Assembly: GCA_016182965.1 (NCBI GenBank)
Contig: JACPFM010000159.1
Location: 1 to 64,000, forward strand
DNA from: Deltaproteobacteria bacterium
GTDB taxonomy: Bacteria > Myxococcota_A > Polyangia > Polyangiales > JADJMO01
DNA: 64,000 nucleotides
Reading direction: 5' to 3'
Part shown: one piece after another, positions 1 through 7,424 of the stretch
Layout: each line of letters begins with the position of its first letter
How positions within the stretch are numbered: the first letter of the stretch is position 1
Position numbers and translations under genes: made by a program
The notes under the pieces: generated by a model
Databases searched by the model: none
What the model saw: only the letters and a program-made list of their open reading frames with translations
Told to the model about the DNA's origin: nothing

Positions 1-330
1 TTGCGGGAGCGGACCACGGATCGCGAGCCCATCCCGCTGACCGCTGCCGCCGCCGCTCACGCTGCCGCTGCCGCGCCCGCTACCGCTGCCGCTGCCGCGT
101 ACCGCGGCCCATCGCTCGAAGTATGCGGACACTTCCGGCCGGCGGTACTAGTGGGCGCGCTTGATAGCGTCAGATGTGGCTACAGCGGAACGGCGCGACG
201 GTCTGGCGGGCCACGCGCATGCGTTCGTGCCGGCCCTCGGCGTTGGCATCCACGCCCGTGTTCGCTGGGACGACGGGGACGAGGCCTCGGCGTGACGGAG
301 CGCGGACGGGGAGGGTGCTAGCCTGTCGCC
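1..330. other. Intergenic stretch with GCTGCC-type simple repeats
   Basis: No credible gene is seen. Positions 41-100 are a degenerate run of GCTGCC/GCCGCT hexamers, so the open frames here translate to alanine runs with no protein-like composition. The sequence from about 260 to 330 leads into the GTG start at 331 and may hold its promoter, but no -10/-35 pair stands out. Confidence 0.5.
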
Positions 331-840
331 GTGAGCGCGTACCGTTGCGCGCCGCCGCCGGTCAGCCGGATCGTGTGGCGCAAACCGGCCGTCGAGACGG
401 GCGTCGCCGTGGCCCTTTCCGCCGGGCTCGCCGCGCTGTCGTGCGCGGCCGCTTTCCTGGCGATCGGTGCGGGTGCCTGGAGCGGCGGCATCATCGGCGC
501 CGCCGCGGCGGTGCTGCTCGGCGCGGTCAGCGTCCGCTTCGTCGATCGCGACGTCGTGACGATCGACGTCGACGGCACGACCATCTCGGCGCGTGGTCTC
601 CTCTCGCGCCGCGTGCGAGCCCGCGCTCGCTTCGTCGCGACGACCGAGGTGGAGGTCGCAGAGCGCCTCGTCATCGCCGTGCAGGCTTCCGGAGGTGAGT
701 CCCCGACGTGGTCCCCGGCGATCGGTCGCGAGTACGAGGTCACCGTGCGTACCGACGACGAGAGCACGTCACTCGTGACCACGCGCTGGCGTGCGACCGC
801 CGACGACGTCGCAGCGTGGATCGCCGCACGGCGGTCGTGA
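331..840 (+). CDS. Small membrane protein of unknown function
   Basis: This is a 169-residue protein with two adjacent hydrophobic segments (about residues 24-45 and 50-70), followed by a soluble C-terminal part rich in beta-strand-like stretches. The layout resembles bacterial PH-like or photosystem-assembly-type small membrane proteins, with a helical hairpin and then a cytosolic beta domain, but no family signature is clear. The start is GTG. A purine-rich GGGGAGGG lies about 15 bases upstream, rather far for a ribosome site. It stands alone, next to transposase debris on the other strand. Base composition and codon use match the window. Function is unknown. Confidence 0.6.
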   Translation: MSAYRCAPPPVSRIVWRKPAVETGVAVALSAGLAALSCAAAFLAIGAGAWSGGIIGAAAAVLLGAVSVRFVDRDVVTIDVDGTTISARGLLSRRVRARARFVATTEVEVAERLVIAVQASGGESPTWSPAIGREYEVTVRTDDESTSLVTTRWRATADDVAAWIAARRS

Positions 841-849
841 TCGCCCGTC

Positions 850-1150
850 TCACTCCGGCTCGATCCGCGCGAAATACAGCGTTCGTGACGCACCGGCGCT
901 GCAGCCCTCGCGCCAGGCGACGGCGAAGCCGCAGCCGCTGGCGACGACCTTCGCCTCCTCTCCTCGAGGCAGCTCCCGGACGCGCGCGTGTCGGGGTTGA
1001 TGGGGATCGCGGTGCCGATCGACAGGTCGCTCAGCCGCACGGGCGCGAAGTGGAGGCCGGTGGGGAGCGGGTTGGACGCGCGCCACGCGCTGCTCTCGGT
1101 GACGAGCGCGGCGACGACGTGCGAGGCCGACCGGCGTTCCGCGCGCCGTC
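850..1150 (-). pseudogene. Frameshifted C-terminal gene remnant
   Basis: Two overlapping minus-strand frames each give protein-like sequence over part of this stretch. The upstream part reads ...LHFAPVRLSDLSIG, TAIPINPDTR. After a frame change near 985 the other frame continues ...KVVASGCGFAVAWREG to a TGA at 850-852. Together they look like the last 90-100 residues of one protein broken by a frameshift. The 5' part of the gene is gone: the sequence joins at about 1115-1163 to a copy of the RAYT 5' end. I do not recognise the family. Most likely a dead gene cut by the transposase-associated rearrangement. Confidence 0.45.
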
Positions 1151-1163
1151 GTGGCGGTGCAAC
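1115..1163 (-). repeat. Partial second copy of the RAYT 5' end
   Basis: These 49 bases align with 1994-2045 inside the intact transposase gene, with one 3-base gap and a handful of mismatches; both contain GGCCGACCGGCG and GTGGCGGTGCA. In translation the fragment gives LHRHDGARNAGRPRTSS against MHRHGGARKGAGRPRTST of the intact gene. It is a diverged 5' fragment of a second RAYT copy, joined to unrelated gene debris. Confidence 0.6.
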
Positions 1164-1168
1164 TGACT

Positions 1169-1280
1169 CGACTTTCGCCGATTTCGATCGATGGCCTCTG
1201 GCAGCGTCGGCTCCGTAGGCCTTTGACCCCGCCTGCCAACGGCCTGGCGCGGCGCCATGCTGCGAAATGGGCGAAAGTCG
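1169..1280. repeat. REP-like inverted pair of an 18-base motif
   Basis: The motif CGACTTTCGCCGATTTCG at 1169-1186 recurs inverted at 1263-1280 (read on the minus strand CGACTTTCGCCCATTTCG), with one mismatch. The two arms flank 76 bases. A third copy lies at 3788-3805. Short inverted pairs beside RAYT genes are the usual form of REP/BIME sequences, so this may be the cognate repeat of the neighbouring transposase. That link is inference. Confidence 0.5.
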
Positions 1281-1409
1281 AGTCTGAGGGATCGTGAGGA
1301 TCGTCGTCGCCGGAGGAGCGCACCGCTGGCTGGGGGCTCCCGTTGCGCCGCGTCCGAGGGCGCGATCGTTGCGATGCGACGACCGAGGTGGCCGTCGCGG
1401 AGGCAACGG

Positions 1410-2084
1410 TCACGCGCGGACCGGCGCGATCGGACCGTGCCTGCGCCAGCCGATGCGGAGCAGCCACGACTGCGGCTGCGCGACGGGCGGCGGTCCGGTG
1501 CCGGCGGGGCGCTCCACCGGACCGTGGAAGTGCTCGAACGTCGTGCCCGACGAGAACGGATCGACGGCGATGCCGACGCGCCCGGCCTGCGCGCTGTGCT
1601 TCGCGTGGTTGAGGAGCACGTAGGCGATCGCCCGGTGCACCTCGCGCGGCGTGCCGAGGACCCGCGCGTGAAAACGGTCGCCGAGCACGCGGCCGCGGCG
1701 GCGGCCCATCATCGCGTTCACGCGCTTGGCCAGCCGGATCGAGAAGCCCTGCATGCGGCGCGACAGCACCCGGCGATCGCCGGCCTCGACGATCAAGTGC
1801 AGGTGGTTTCCCTGCACCGAGAAGTGCACGACCCGAAGCGCGCCGACCCGCCGCTCGGCGACGAGGGCGTGCTCGACGCAGCGATAGCCGCGCTGGCTGC
1901 GGAGGTTCCACACGCCCTTGGCCATGCGCAACGTGACGTGGAGCGGCGTGCGCGTGCCGTCGAACGTGGGACGCGCCGCGTGCCCGACCGTCGTCGATGT
2001 GCGCGGCCGACCGGCGCCCTTCCGCGCGCCGCCGTGGCGGTGCATCGGGAGATCGAGCTGGAGGGACCGGGCACGCCGTCGCAT
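1410..2084 (-). CDS. REP-associated tyrosine transposase (RAYT, Y1 family)
   Basis: This 224-residue protein belongs to the single-stranded-DNA HUH/Y1 transposases that act on REP hairpins. It opens with the typical HRHGGARKGAGRP segment (residues about 15-27), followed by PLHVTLRM. The metal-binding HUH motif is in GNHLHLIVEA (near residue 95). A Tyr in AIAYVLLNHAKH, towards the C-terminus, is the likely nucleophile. The frame is intact and the length normal. Upstream sequence (2085-2125) is relatively AT-rich, containing GGATATATGCCG, and could carry the promoter. A 5' fragment of a sister copy lies at 1115-1163 and an 18-base inverted repeat at 1169-1280. RAYTs are normally single-copy domesticated elements linked to REP hairpins; foldback elements at 14.8 kb and 30.6 kb are possible substrates. 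Confidence 0.85.
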   Translation of the reverse strand: MRRRARSLQLDLPMHRHGGARKGAGRPRTSTTVGHAARPTFDGTRTPLHVTLRMAKGVWNLRSQRGYRCVEHALVAERRVGALRVVHFSVQGNHLHLIVEAGDRRVLSRRMQGFSIRLAKRVNAMMGRRRGRVLGDRFHARVLGTPREVHRAIAYVLLNHAKHSAQAGRVGIAVDPFSSGTTFEHFHGPVERPAGTGPPPVAQPQSWLLRIGWRRHGPIAPVRA

Positions 2085-2289
2085 CTTGAATACGGCATAT
2101 ATCCATTCGAGGCCGTGAAATCAAGCCCGCCGACGGTGCGAGCTGGTGCGATCGAGGTTCCGCCCTGACACGGGGCCTTCACGCGTCTCCACGCGTCGCC
2201 TCGGAGTTGGCCGACGCCAGAATCGAAGTCGCCCAGGAGCCGCCGCTCGCCGCTCCCCGTGCGCGCCCGCACGCACGCTCCGTCCCCCG

Positions 2290-2345
2290 CGTTCGCCTTC
2301 GCGTCCGCGTTCGCGTCCGCCTTCGCGTTCGCCTTCGCGTCCGCG
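2290..2345. repeat. Hexamer tandem repeat (TTCGCG/TCCGCC)
   Basis: This is a run of about nine degenerate hexamers (GTTCGC, CTTCGC, GTCCGC in varying order) ending right at the stop codon of the amidase gene. It is a simple-sequence tract in the short space before the RAYT promoter region. The rest of 2125-2290 shows no gene. Confidence 0.6.
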
Positions 2346-3830
2346 CTACCGCGTGAACCACCTCGCCGGCGCAACCCACCCGCCGAACGCCCGCTCCAGC
2401 TCCAGCGCCACCGCGATCGTGACGTGATCGTTCCCGTGCCCCCCGGCGACCTGCACGCCGAGCGGCAAGCCGCGGTACAACCCGAGGGGCACCTGCGTGA
2501 CCGGCAGCTCCATCACGTTGAGGATCGCCGTGTAGGCCCACTGCAGCGGCGGAACGAGCGCGGTGCCGTGGATGGGCGCGAGCTTCGGGTACGAGGGATA
2601 GAGCATCACGCCGTCGCCGATCTCGGAGACCAGCGTCTCCCGGAGCCGCACCTTGATCGCCTGCGCCTCCTTGGCACGCGCAGCCATCAACCCCGGCAGC
2701 TTCTCCGCGAGCGCGAGGCCGATCGCCGGCAACGTGTGGTCGGAGCGGCCGACCATCCACTTCAGGAGCTCGCGACCCGCCTTCACCGGCACGCCTTCGC
2801 CCATCAGCTCGGCGAACGAAGGGCCCTCCGACGCAGCGAGGGCGGCGGACCAGACCTCGAGCGAGCGACGCAGGTCCTCGATGCGCCCCGAGCGGACGCG
2901 CGCGCCCCGTCGCTCGAGGTGGCGGGCGACCCGGCGCTGCGCGTCGAGGAGCGCCGGATCGGGCGCGGCGGCGCCGTTGCCCTCGACGCTGAGCACGTCG
3001 AGGCCCTCCACGGAGACCGCGTCGAGATCTCCGACCCGGAACTGTCCGGTGCACCCCGCATCGACGCCGTCGGGACCGGCGAGGAGCTTCAATAGCGGCA
3101 GCAGGTCCTCGGCGCGCCGGCACAGAGGGCCCGTCGTCAGGTACCGCAACGCGTCGCCCTCGGCGTTGGGGAATTGCCCCGAGCCGGGCACCAGGCCGCC
3201 GGTCGGCTTGTGGCCGAACACGCCGTTGAAGAACGCGGGCATGCGGATCGATCCGCCGATGTCGGAGCCGAGGCCGAACGGTGACGCCCCGGCGCCGATG
3301 ATCGCGCCCTCGCCGCCGGAGGAGCCGCCGACGGTGCGCCGCGGATCGTAGGGGTTGTTGGTGCGGCCGTAGACGGTGTTGCTGCTCTCCATCCACATGC
3401 ACAGCTCGGAGATGTTGGTCACCCCGAGCGGGATGGCGCCCGCCTCGCGGACGCGGGTGACGGTGATGGCGTCGGTGTCGCTGATCACGTGCCGCCGCGC
3501 GAAGAGCCCCGCGCTGTTGGGCATCCCGGTGAGCGCGAAGGACTCCTTGATGGTGCAGGGCACGCCGTGGAATGGGGGCAGGTGGCCGCCGCGGGCGACC
3601 CGACGATCGGCCTCGTCGGCCTCCTGCAGCGCCTCGGCGAACCGCTCGCGCACCACCGCGTTGAGCGTGGGGTTCACCTTGCGGATCTGGGCGATGTGCG
3701 CCTCGACCACAGCGCGGGAGGTCGTCTGGCGCTCGCGGATCCGCCGGGCGAGCTCCGTCGCGGACGCGCGCAGCGCGGGATCTGCGGCGAAGTGGGCGAA
3801 AGTCGCGGTGCTGCTATTCTCGACGGCCAT
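2346..3830 (-). CDS. Amidase-signature family hydrolase
   Basis: This 494-residue protein hydrolyses amide bonds; the substrate cannot be told from sequence. The amidase-signature triad is visible: Lys95 in CTIKES, the cis-Ser in GGSSGGEGA (170/171) and the nucleophile Ser194 in GSDIGGSIR. Length and order match bacterial amidases of the GatA/fatty-acid-amide-hydrolase type. No signal peptide is seen. The ATG at 3830 is preferred because GAGG lies 9 bases upstream; an ATG at 3839 would have no spacing to it. The start overlaps the ATG of the divergent lipoprotein gene (3829) in the shared tetramer CATG, so the two 5' ends interlock. An REP-like 18-mer falls inside the first codons (3788-3805), encoding ATFAHFA. 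Confidence 0.9.
   Translation of the reverse strand: MAVENSSTATFAHFAADPALRASATELARRIRERQTTSRAVVEAHIAQIRKVNPTLNAVVRERFAEALQEADEADRRVARGGHLPPFHGVPCTIKESFALTGMPNSAGLFARRHVISDTDAITVTRVREAGAIPLGVTNISELCMWMESSNTVYGRTNNPYDPRRTVGGSSGGEGAIIGAGASPFGLGSDIGGSIRMPAFFNGVFGHKPTGGLVPGSGQFPNAEGDALRYLTTGPLCRRAEDLLPLLKLLAGPDGVDAGCTGQFRVGDLDAVSVEGLDVLSVEGNGAAAPDPALLDAQRRVARHLERRGARVRSGRIEDLRRSLEVWSAALAASEGPSFAELMGEGVPVKAGRELLKWMVGRSDHTLPAIGLALAEKLPGLMAARAKEAQAIKVRLRETLVSEIGDGVMLYPSYPKLAPIHGTALVPPLQWAYTAILNVMELPVTQVPLGLYRGLPLGVQVAGGHGNDHVTIAVALELERAFGGWVAPARWFTR
3788..3805 (-). repeat. Third copy of the 18-base REP-like motif
   Basis: Read on the minus strand, this is CGACTTTCGCCCACTTCG, 17/18 identical to the copy at 1263-1280. 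Unlike the other two it lies inside a coding sequence, near the 5' end of the amidase gene. It may be coincidence or an insertion that was tolerated in frame. Confidence 0.4.
3815..3820 (+). promoter_or_regulatory. Possible -10 element for leaderless lipoprotein transcript
   Basis: TATTCT ends 8 bases before the ATG at 3829, in a stretch otherwise of very high GC. That spacing would place transcription initiation at or next to the start codon, giving a leaderless mRNA, which fits the absence of any Shine-Dalgarno sequence. No clear -35 is seen. Confidence 0.4.
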
Positions 3831-4911
3831 GAAGTGCATCCTCGCGCGGTCTGGTGTCGGGCTCACGCTCCTTTTTCTCCTCGCCGGCTGCGGCGGAAAG
3901 CTCGGGAACGATGCGGCCGATACCGACGGCGGAGCCGATGCCGCCGTCGTCGATGCCGTCGTGACCGACGAGGGGGTACTCGAGTCGATCATTCCCGATG
4001 GGGGACCGAGCGCCTGCGGCTACGGCAGCTGCAAGCCCGGCACATCCTGCTCGCCCGACGGCGGGTGCAACACCTGCTCGTGCGTGCGCGACGGCGAGTG
4101 GGCGTGCACGCTCCGCGCCTGCGTCGACGCCGGTCCGCCGCCTCCGCCGCCGTGCCCCGCCAGCCCGCCGTCGGGCTACTGCGTGAGCGACGGGCAGGTC
4201 TGCACGTACCCGAACGGCTGCGGCGGCAAGACGATCGCCCGCTGCGGCGGCGAGTGGTGGAGCGTGTCGACCGAGCCGTGCGTCGGCAGCTGCCCGAGCG
4301 TCGAACCGAAGGCGGGGACCGTGTGCAGCGGTTCGTCGAAGTGCGCCTACGCAAACAGCTGCGGCGGGTCGAACACCGCCTGGTGCGACGGCAAGTACTG
4401 GCACGTCGAGCCCGGACCGTGCACCGCGCCGACCTGTCCGAGCTACCTGCCGAAGTACGGCGAGCCGTGCGTCGGCCCGAACAAGTGCGCCTATCCGAGC
4501 GGCTGCCCCATGCCGCACACGGCGGTGTGCGAGGGCACGAGCTCCACGTGGCGGGTCTACTGGGCGGACTGCCCGCCGCCGCCGCCGCCCACGTGCCCCA
4601 CGGCCCTGCCGCCGGCGGGTAGCCCCTGCAGCAGCGGCATGAACTGTCAGTGGGACAACGGCTGCGGCGGCCAGACGTACGGCTACTGCTCGAGCGGCAC
4701 CTGGATGTTCAAGCCCGGCGGCTGCATCGCCGGCTGCCCGGCGACCAAGCCGCCGAGCGGCACCCCGTGCAAGCCGATCGGCACCAGCGCCTGCACGTAC
4801 CTCGTGCCGGGCACCTCCTCGTGCACCTCGCAGTGCTTCTGCGCGGACGACTACCGGTGGGCGTGCCTCACCCCGCCGTGCGCGACGCCGACGCCGCCGC
4901 CCGGCTACTGA
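3829..4911 (+). CDS. Cys-rich repeat lipoprotein
   Basis: This is a 360-residue exported lipoprotein. The signal peptide ends in the lipobox LLAGC (Cys21), followed by an Asp/Ala-rich linker to about residue 65. The rest is built of about five repeats of 50-60 residues. Each has Cys-Pro at its start, a central C-x-Y-x-N-G-C-G-G core (NGCGGKT, NSCGGSN, SGCPMPH, NGCGGQT) and a closing W...C, with Pro-rich spacers (PPPPPP) between. The regular cysteines suggest small disulphide-bonded modules at the cell surface. No enzymatic motif is seen. It is divergent from the amidase gene, with overlapping start codons and a possible leaderless promoter. The ligand or role is unknown; the architecture is of a type common among myxobacterial surface lipoproteins. 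Confidence 0.8.
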   Translation: MKCILARSGVGLTLLFLLAGCGGKLGNDAADTDGGADAAVVDAVVTDEGVLESIIPDGGPSACGYGSCKPGTSCSPDGGCNTCSCVRDGEWACTLRACVDAGPPPPPPCPASPPSGYCVSDGQVCTYPNGCGGKTIARCGGEWWSVSTEPCVGSCPSVEPKAGTVCSGSSKCAYANSCGGSNTAWCDGKYWHVEPGPCTAPTCPSYLPKYGEPCVGPNKCAYPSGCPMPHTAVCEGTSSTWRVYWADCPPPPPPTCPTALPPAGSPCSSGMNCQWDNGCGGQTYGYCSSGTWMFKPGGCIAGCPATKPPSGTPCKPIGTSACTYLVPGTSSCTSQCFCADDYRWACLTPPCATPTPPPGY

Positions 4912-5829
4912 TCACGGGCGCTGCGCCCCTCCCGAAGACGACGAGACGATCGCGATCGTCGCGCCGAGCACGATGACCAGCGCGCCCGCCGCCTCGACGG
5001 GCGTCGGCCACGCGTGCATCCACAGCGCGGCGATCGCGATCCCGCCGACCGACTCGCCCGGCGACACCAGCGCGACCACCGAGGGCGACAGGCGCCGCGA
5101 GGCGACCTGGATCGAGGTGTGACCGACGAGCGTGGGGATCGCCGCGAGCGCGACGATCGCCAGCACCGCGTGACGCGGCGGCGGCCAGACCACGCTGCCG
5201 GCGCGCGCGGGCGCCAGGAGCAGCCCCACGAGCAGGCACGCCGCAGCGGTGAGGTACACGAGCGGCGCCGCGTGGCGTGCGGCGATCGCGCCCTGCGTCT
5301 TGCGCACGACGGCGACGTACCCGCCGTAGAGGACCACCGCCACGATCACCAGGACATCGCCGAACAGCCGGTGCTCGCCCGAGCCCGCGCCGCGCGACAC
5401 CACGAAGCCGCCGATCGTGGCCACGACGACGCCGAGCGCCTCGAGCCGGCGCGGTCGATCGCCGTGCAACGCCCACGCCGCCACCACCACGCTCAGCGGC
5501 TCGAGCGACACCAGCGCGATCGCCGCCGGCAGCGAGGTCTCGTCGAGGCCCCAGATGAAGCAGGCGAAATGCACCGCCAGCAGCGCGCCGCCGAGCAGGA
5601 CCGCGTTGCGCGCCGCGGAGGTCAGGCGCCTCGCGGCGGTGACGGCGCCGCGCACGTCGATCAAGAACAGGATCGCGCCCGCGAGGAGCACGCGCCCGAA
5701 GGCGATGGCCAGCGGGTGCTCGGGCCTGGCGACGCGCGCGAGCGGACCGCTGGTGGCGAAGGCGGCGCTCGCCACCAGGACGAACAGCGGCGCGACGAGC
5801 GGCGAACGCGCGGTCCCGGGGCGGCTCAC
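4912..5829 (-). CDS. EamA/DMT-family transporter
   Basis: This 305-residue integral membrane protein has about ten hydrophobic segments arranged as two homologous halves of five, the drug/metabolite transporter (EamA) layout. It should act in the inner membrane as a metabolite exporter or permease; the substrate cannot be inferred. The start is GTG at 5829 and overlaps the TGA of the upstream sigma54 activator gene by 4 bases (GTGA), so it is the third, translationally coupled gene of the 8272-4912 operon. The stop codon abuts the stop of the convergent Cys-rich lipoprotein gene with no spacer. Confidence 0.85.
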   Translation of the reverse strand: MSRPGTARSPLVAPLFVLVASAAFATSGPLARVARPEHPLAIAFGRVLLAGAILFLIDVRGAVTAARRLTSAARNAVLLGGALLAVHFACFIWGLDETSLPAAIALVSLEPLSVVVAAWALHGDRPRRLEALGVVVATIGGFVVSRGAGSGEHRLFGDVLVIVAVVLYGGYVAVVRKTQGAIAARHAAPLVYLTAAACLLVGLLLAPARAGSVVWPPPRHAVLAIVALAAIPTLVGHTSIQVASRRLSPSVVALVSPGESVGGIAIAALWMHAWPTPVEAAGALVIVLGATIAIVSSSSGGAQRP

Positions 5830-7424
5830 CGCCCCCTTCTATCGCGCTCCGGTCGGGGACGGACCTTCCGCTTGAGGGTGTTGCGCCCGACGGCGAGCGC
5901 CTCGGCCGTCCGCGTGAGGTTTCCGCCCTGCGCGGACAGGGTCGCCTCGACGTAGCGACGCTCGACCTCGTCGAGCGACAGCCCGAGCGGCAGGGTCACG
6001 GCGTCGCTCCCACCCTCGTCGACCGCCGAGACTGGAGAGCCTGGAGCTCGCCGCCCGAGCGCCTCGAGCGGGACCAGGCCGAGGTGCTCCGGATCGATCA
6101 CCGTCGTCGGCGCGAGGACCACCGCGCGCTCGATCGCGTGCTCGAGCTCGCGGACGTTGCCCGGCCACGGGTGCCGCCGCAGCGCCGAGAGCGCCGCCGC
6201 CGAGAGCTGCACGCCCACCCGGTCGTGCCTGCGGCCGTATTGATCGAGGAAGTGCCGGGCGAGCGACTCGATCTCGTCCGGTCCCCGCGCGCGGAGCGGC
6301 GGGATGAAAATCTCGACCACCCGCAGCCGATAGAACAGGTCCTCGCGCAGCTCGCCGCGCGCGACCAGGTCCTCGAGCTTGCGGTGCGTGGCGGCGACGA
6401 TGCGCACGTCGGCGCGGAGCGTCTCGCGGCCGCCGACGCGCTCGAAGGTGCGCTCCTGCAGGAAGCGCAGGAGCTTGGCCTGCGCCGGCGCGGGCAGATC
6501 GCCCACCTCATCGAGGAACAGCGTGCCGCCTTGCGCGAGCTCCACCTTGCCCTGCACGCGGCGATCGGCGCCGGTGTACGCGCCGCGCTCGTGGCCGAAG
6601 AGCTCGCTCTCGACGAGCGGCGCGGGCAGGGTGGTGCAGTCGACGGTGATCGAAGGACCGTCGGAGCGCTTGCAGTTCGCGTGGATGGCGCGCGCGAACA
6701 GGCCCTTGCCGACGCCCGTCTCGCCGCGGAGGAGCACCGTCGCGTCGGTCTGCGCCGCGCGCTGGATGAGCGAGTAGACGGCCCGCATCGCCGGGCTGTG
6801 GCCGACGATGTGGTTGAAGGGGCCGCGCAGCGCGACGCCGCGATCGGTGGGGCTCGCCGGACGCAGGGTCGTGCCCTCGAGCGCCATCGCCACCTGTGAC
6901 GCGAGCGCGTGCAGGAACGCCTCGTCCTCCTCGGTGAACGCGCCGTCCTGCTTGTTGAGCACCTGCACCACGCCGAGGATCACGCGGCGGCGCGCGGCGT
7001 CGCGGATGGGCGCGGCGAGGATGGTGCGGGTGACGAAGCCCGTCTTGCGATCGACGTCCGGGAAATGGCGCGGATCGCGGGCGGCGTCGCGCACGTTGAC
7101 CACCTCGCCGGTCTCCGCGACGAACCCGGCGATGCCGCGCCCCTTGGGCAGGCGGATCTCGTCGAGCTCCGGCAGATCGGCCACGCGCGAGCGCAGCTCT
7201 GACGTCCTGCCGTCGACGAGGTACACCGTCGCCCGCTCGGCGCGCATGGCCCGCGCGATGCGCGTGCCGAGCACCGAGAGGATGGTGTCGAGCTCGACCT
7301 CGCGCGCCAGCATCGCCCCGAGGTCGAGCAGCAGCGACAGCTTGTGATCGCGCTCCTGCACCGAGGCGGAGAGTAGCACCGAGGTCTCCGTCCATCGTCG
7401 GGCACCGACCCGGGTCGCCCTCAC
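5826..7424 (-). CDS. GAF-domain sigma54-dependent transcriptional activator
   Basis: This 532-residue enhancer-binding protein drives sigma54 RNA polymerase. It has a GAF sensor domain (about residues 28-180), then an AAA+ domain (about 205-435) with Walker A GETGVGKG, the sigma54-contacting loop as GAYTGA (the rarer form of GAFTGA) and Walker B TLFLDEVGDL. A Fis-type helix-turn-helix closes the protein (LTRTAEALAVGRNTLKRK). There is no receiver domain, so input probably comes through a small ligand at the GAF domain. The start is the GTG at 7424, which overlaps the TGA of the upstream hydrolase gene. Coupling to a metallo-hydrolase and a DMT transporter suggests a signal-processing/export unit; its regulon is unknown. 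Confidence 0.9.
   Translation of the reverse strand: MRATRVGARRWTETSVLLSASVQERDHKLSLLLDLGAMLAREVELDTILSVLGTRIARAMRAERATVYLVDGRTSELRSRVADLPELDEIRLPKGRGIAGFVAETGEVVNVRDAARDPRHFPDVDRKTGFVTRTILAAPIRDAARRRVILGVVQVLNKQDGAFTEEDEAFLHALASQVAMALEGTTLRPASPTDRGVALRGPFNHIVGHSPAMRAVYSLIQRAAQTDATVLLRGETGVGKGLFARAIHANCKRSDGPSITVDCTTLPAPLVESELFGHERGAYTGADRRVQGKVELAQGGTLFLDEVGDLPAPAQAKLLRFLQERTFERVGGRETLRADVRIVAATHRKLEDLVARGELREDLFYRLRVVEIFIPPLRARGPDEIESLARHFLDQYGRRHDRVGVQLSAAALSALRRHPWPGNVRELEHAIERAVVLAPTTVIDPEHLGLVPLEALGRRAPGSPVSAVDEGGSDAVTLPLGLSLDEVERRYVEATLSAQGGNLTRTAEALAVGRNTLKRKVRPRPERDRRGR

Noticed and set aside
1..321. Open frame from the first base with Ala-rich translation
   Set aside because: It derives from the GCTGCC simple repeat and has no protein-like continuation.
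3786..3992. Longer amidase with an N-terminal extension from 3992
   Set aside because: The added 54 residues are low-complexity Ser/Pro/Ala without domain character and overlap the lipoprotein signal peptide; the ATG at 3830 has a ribosome site.
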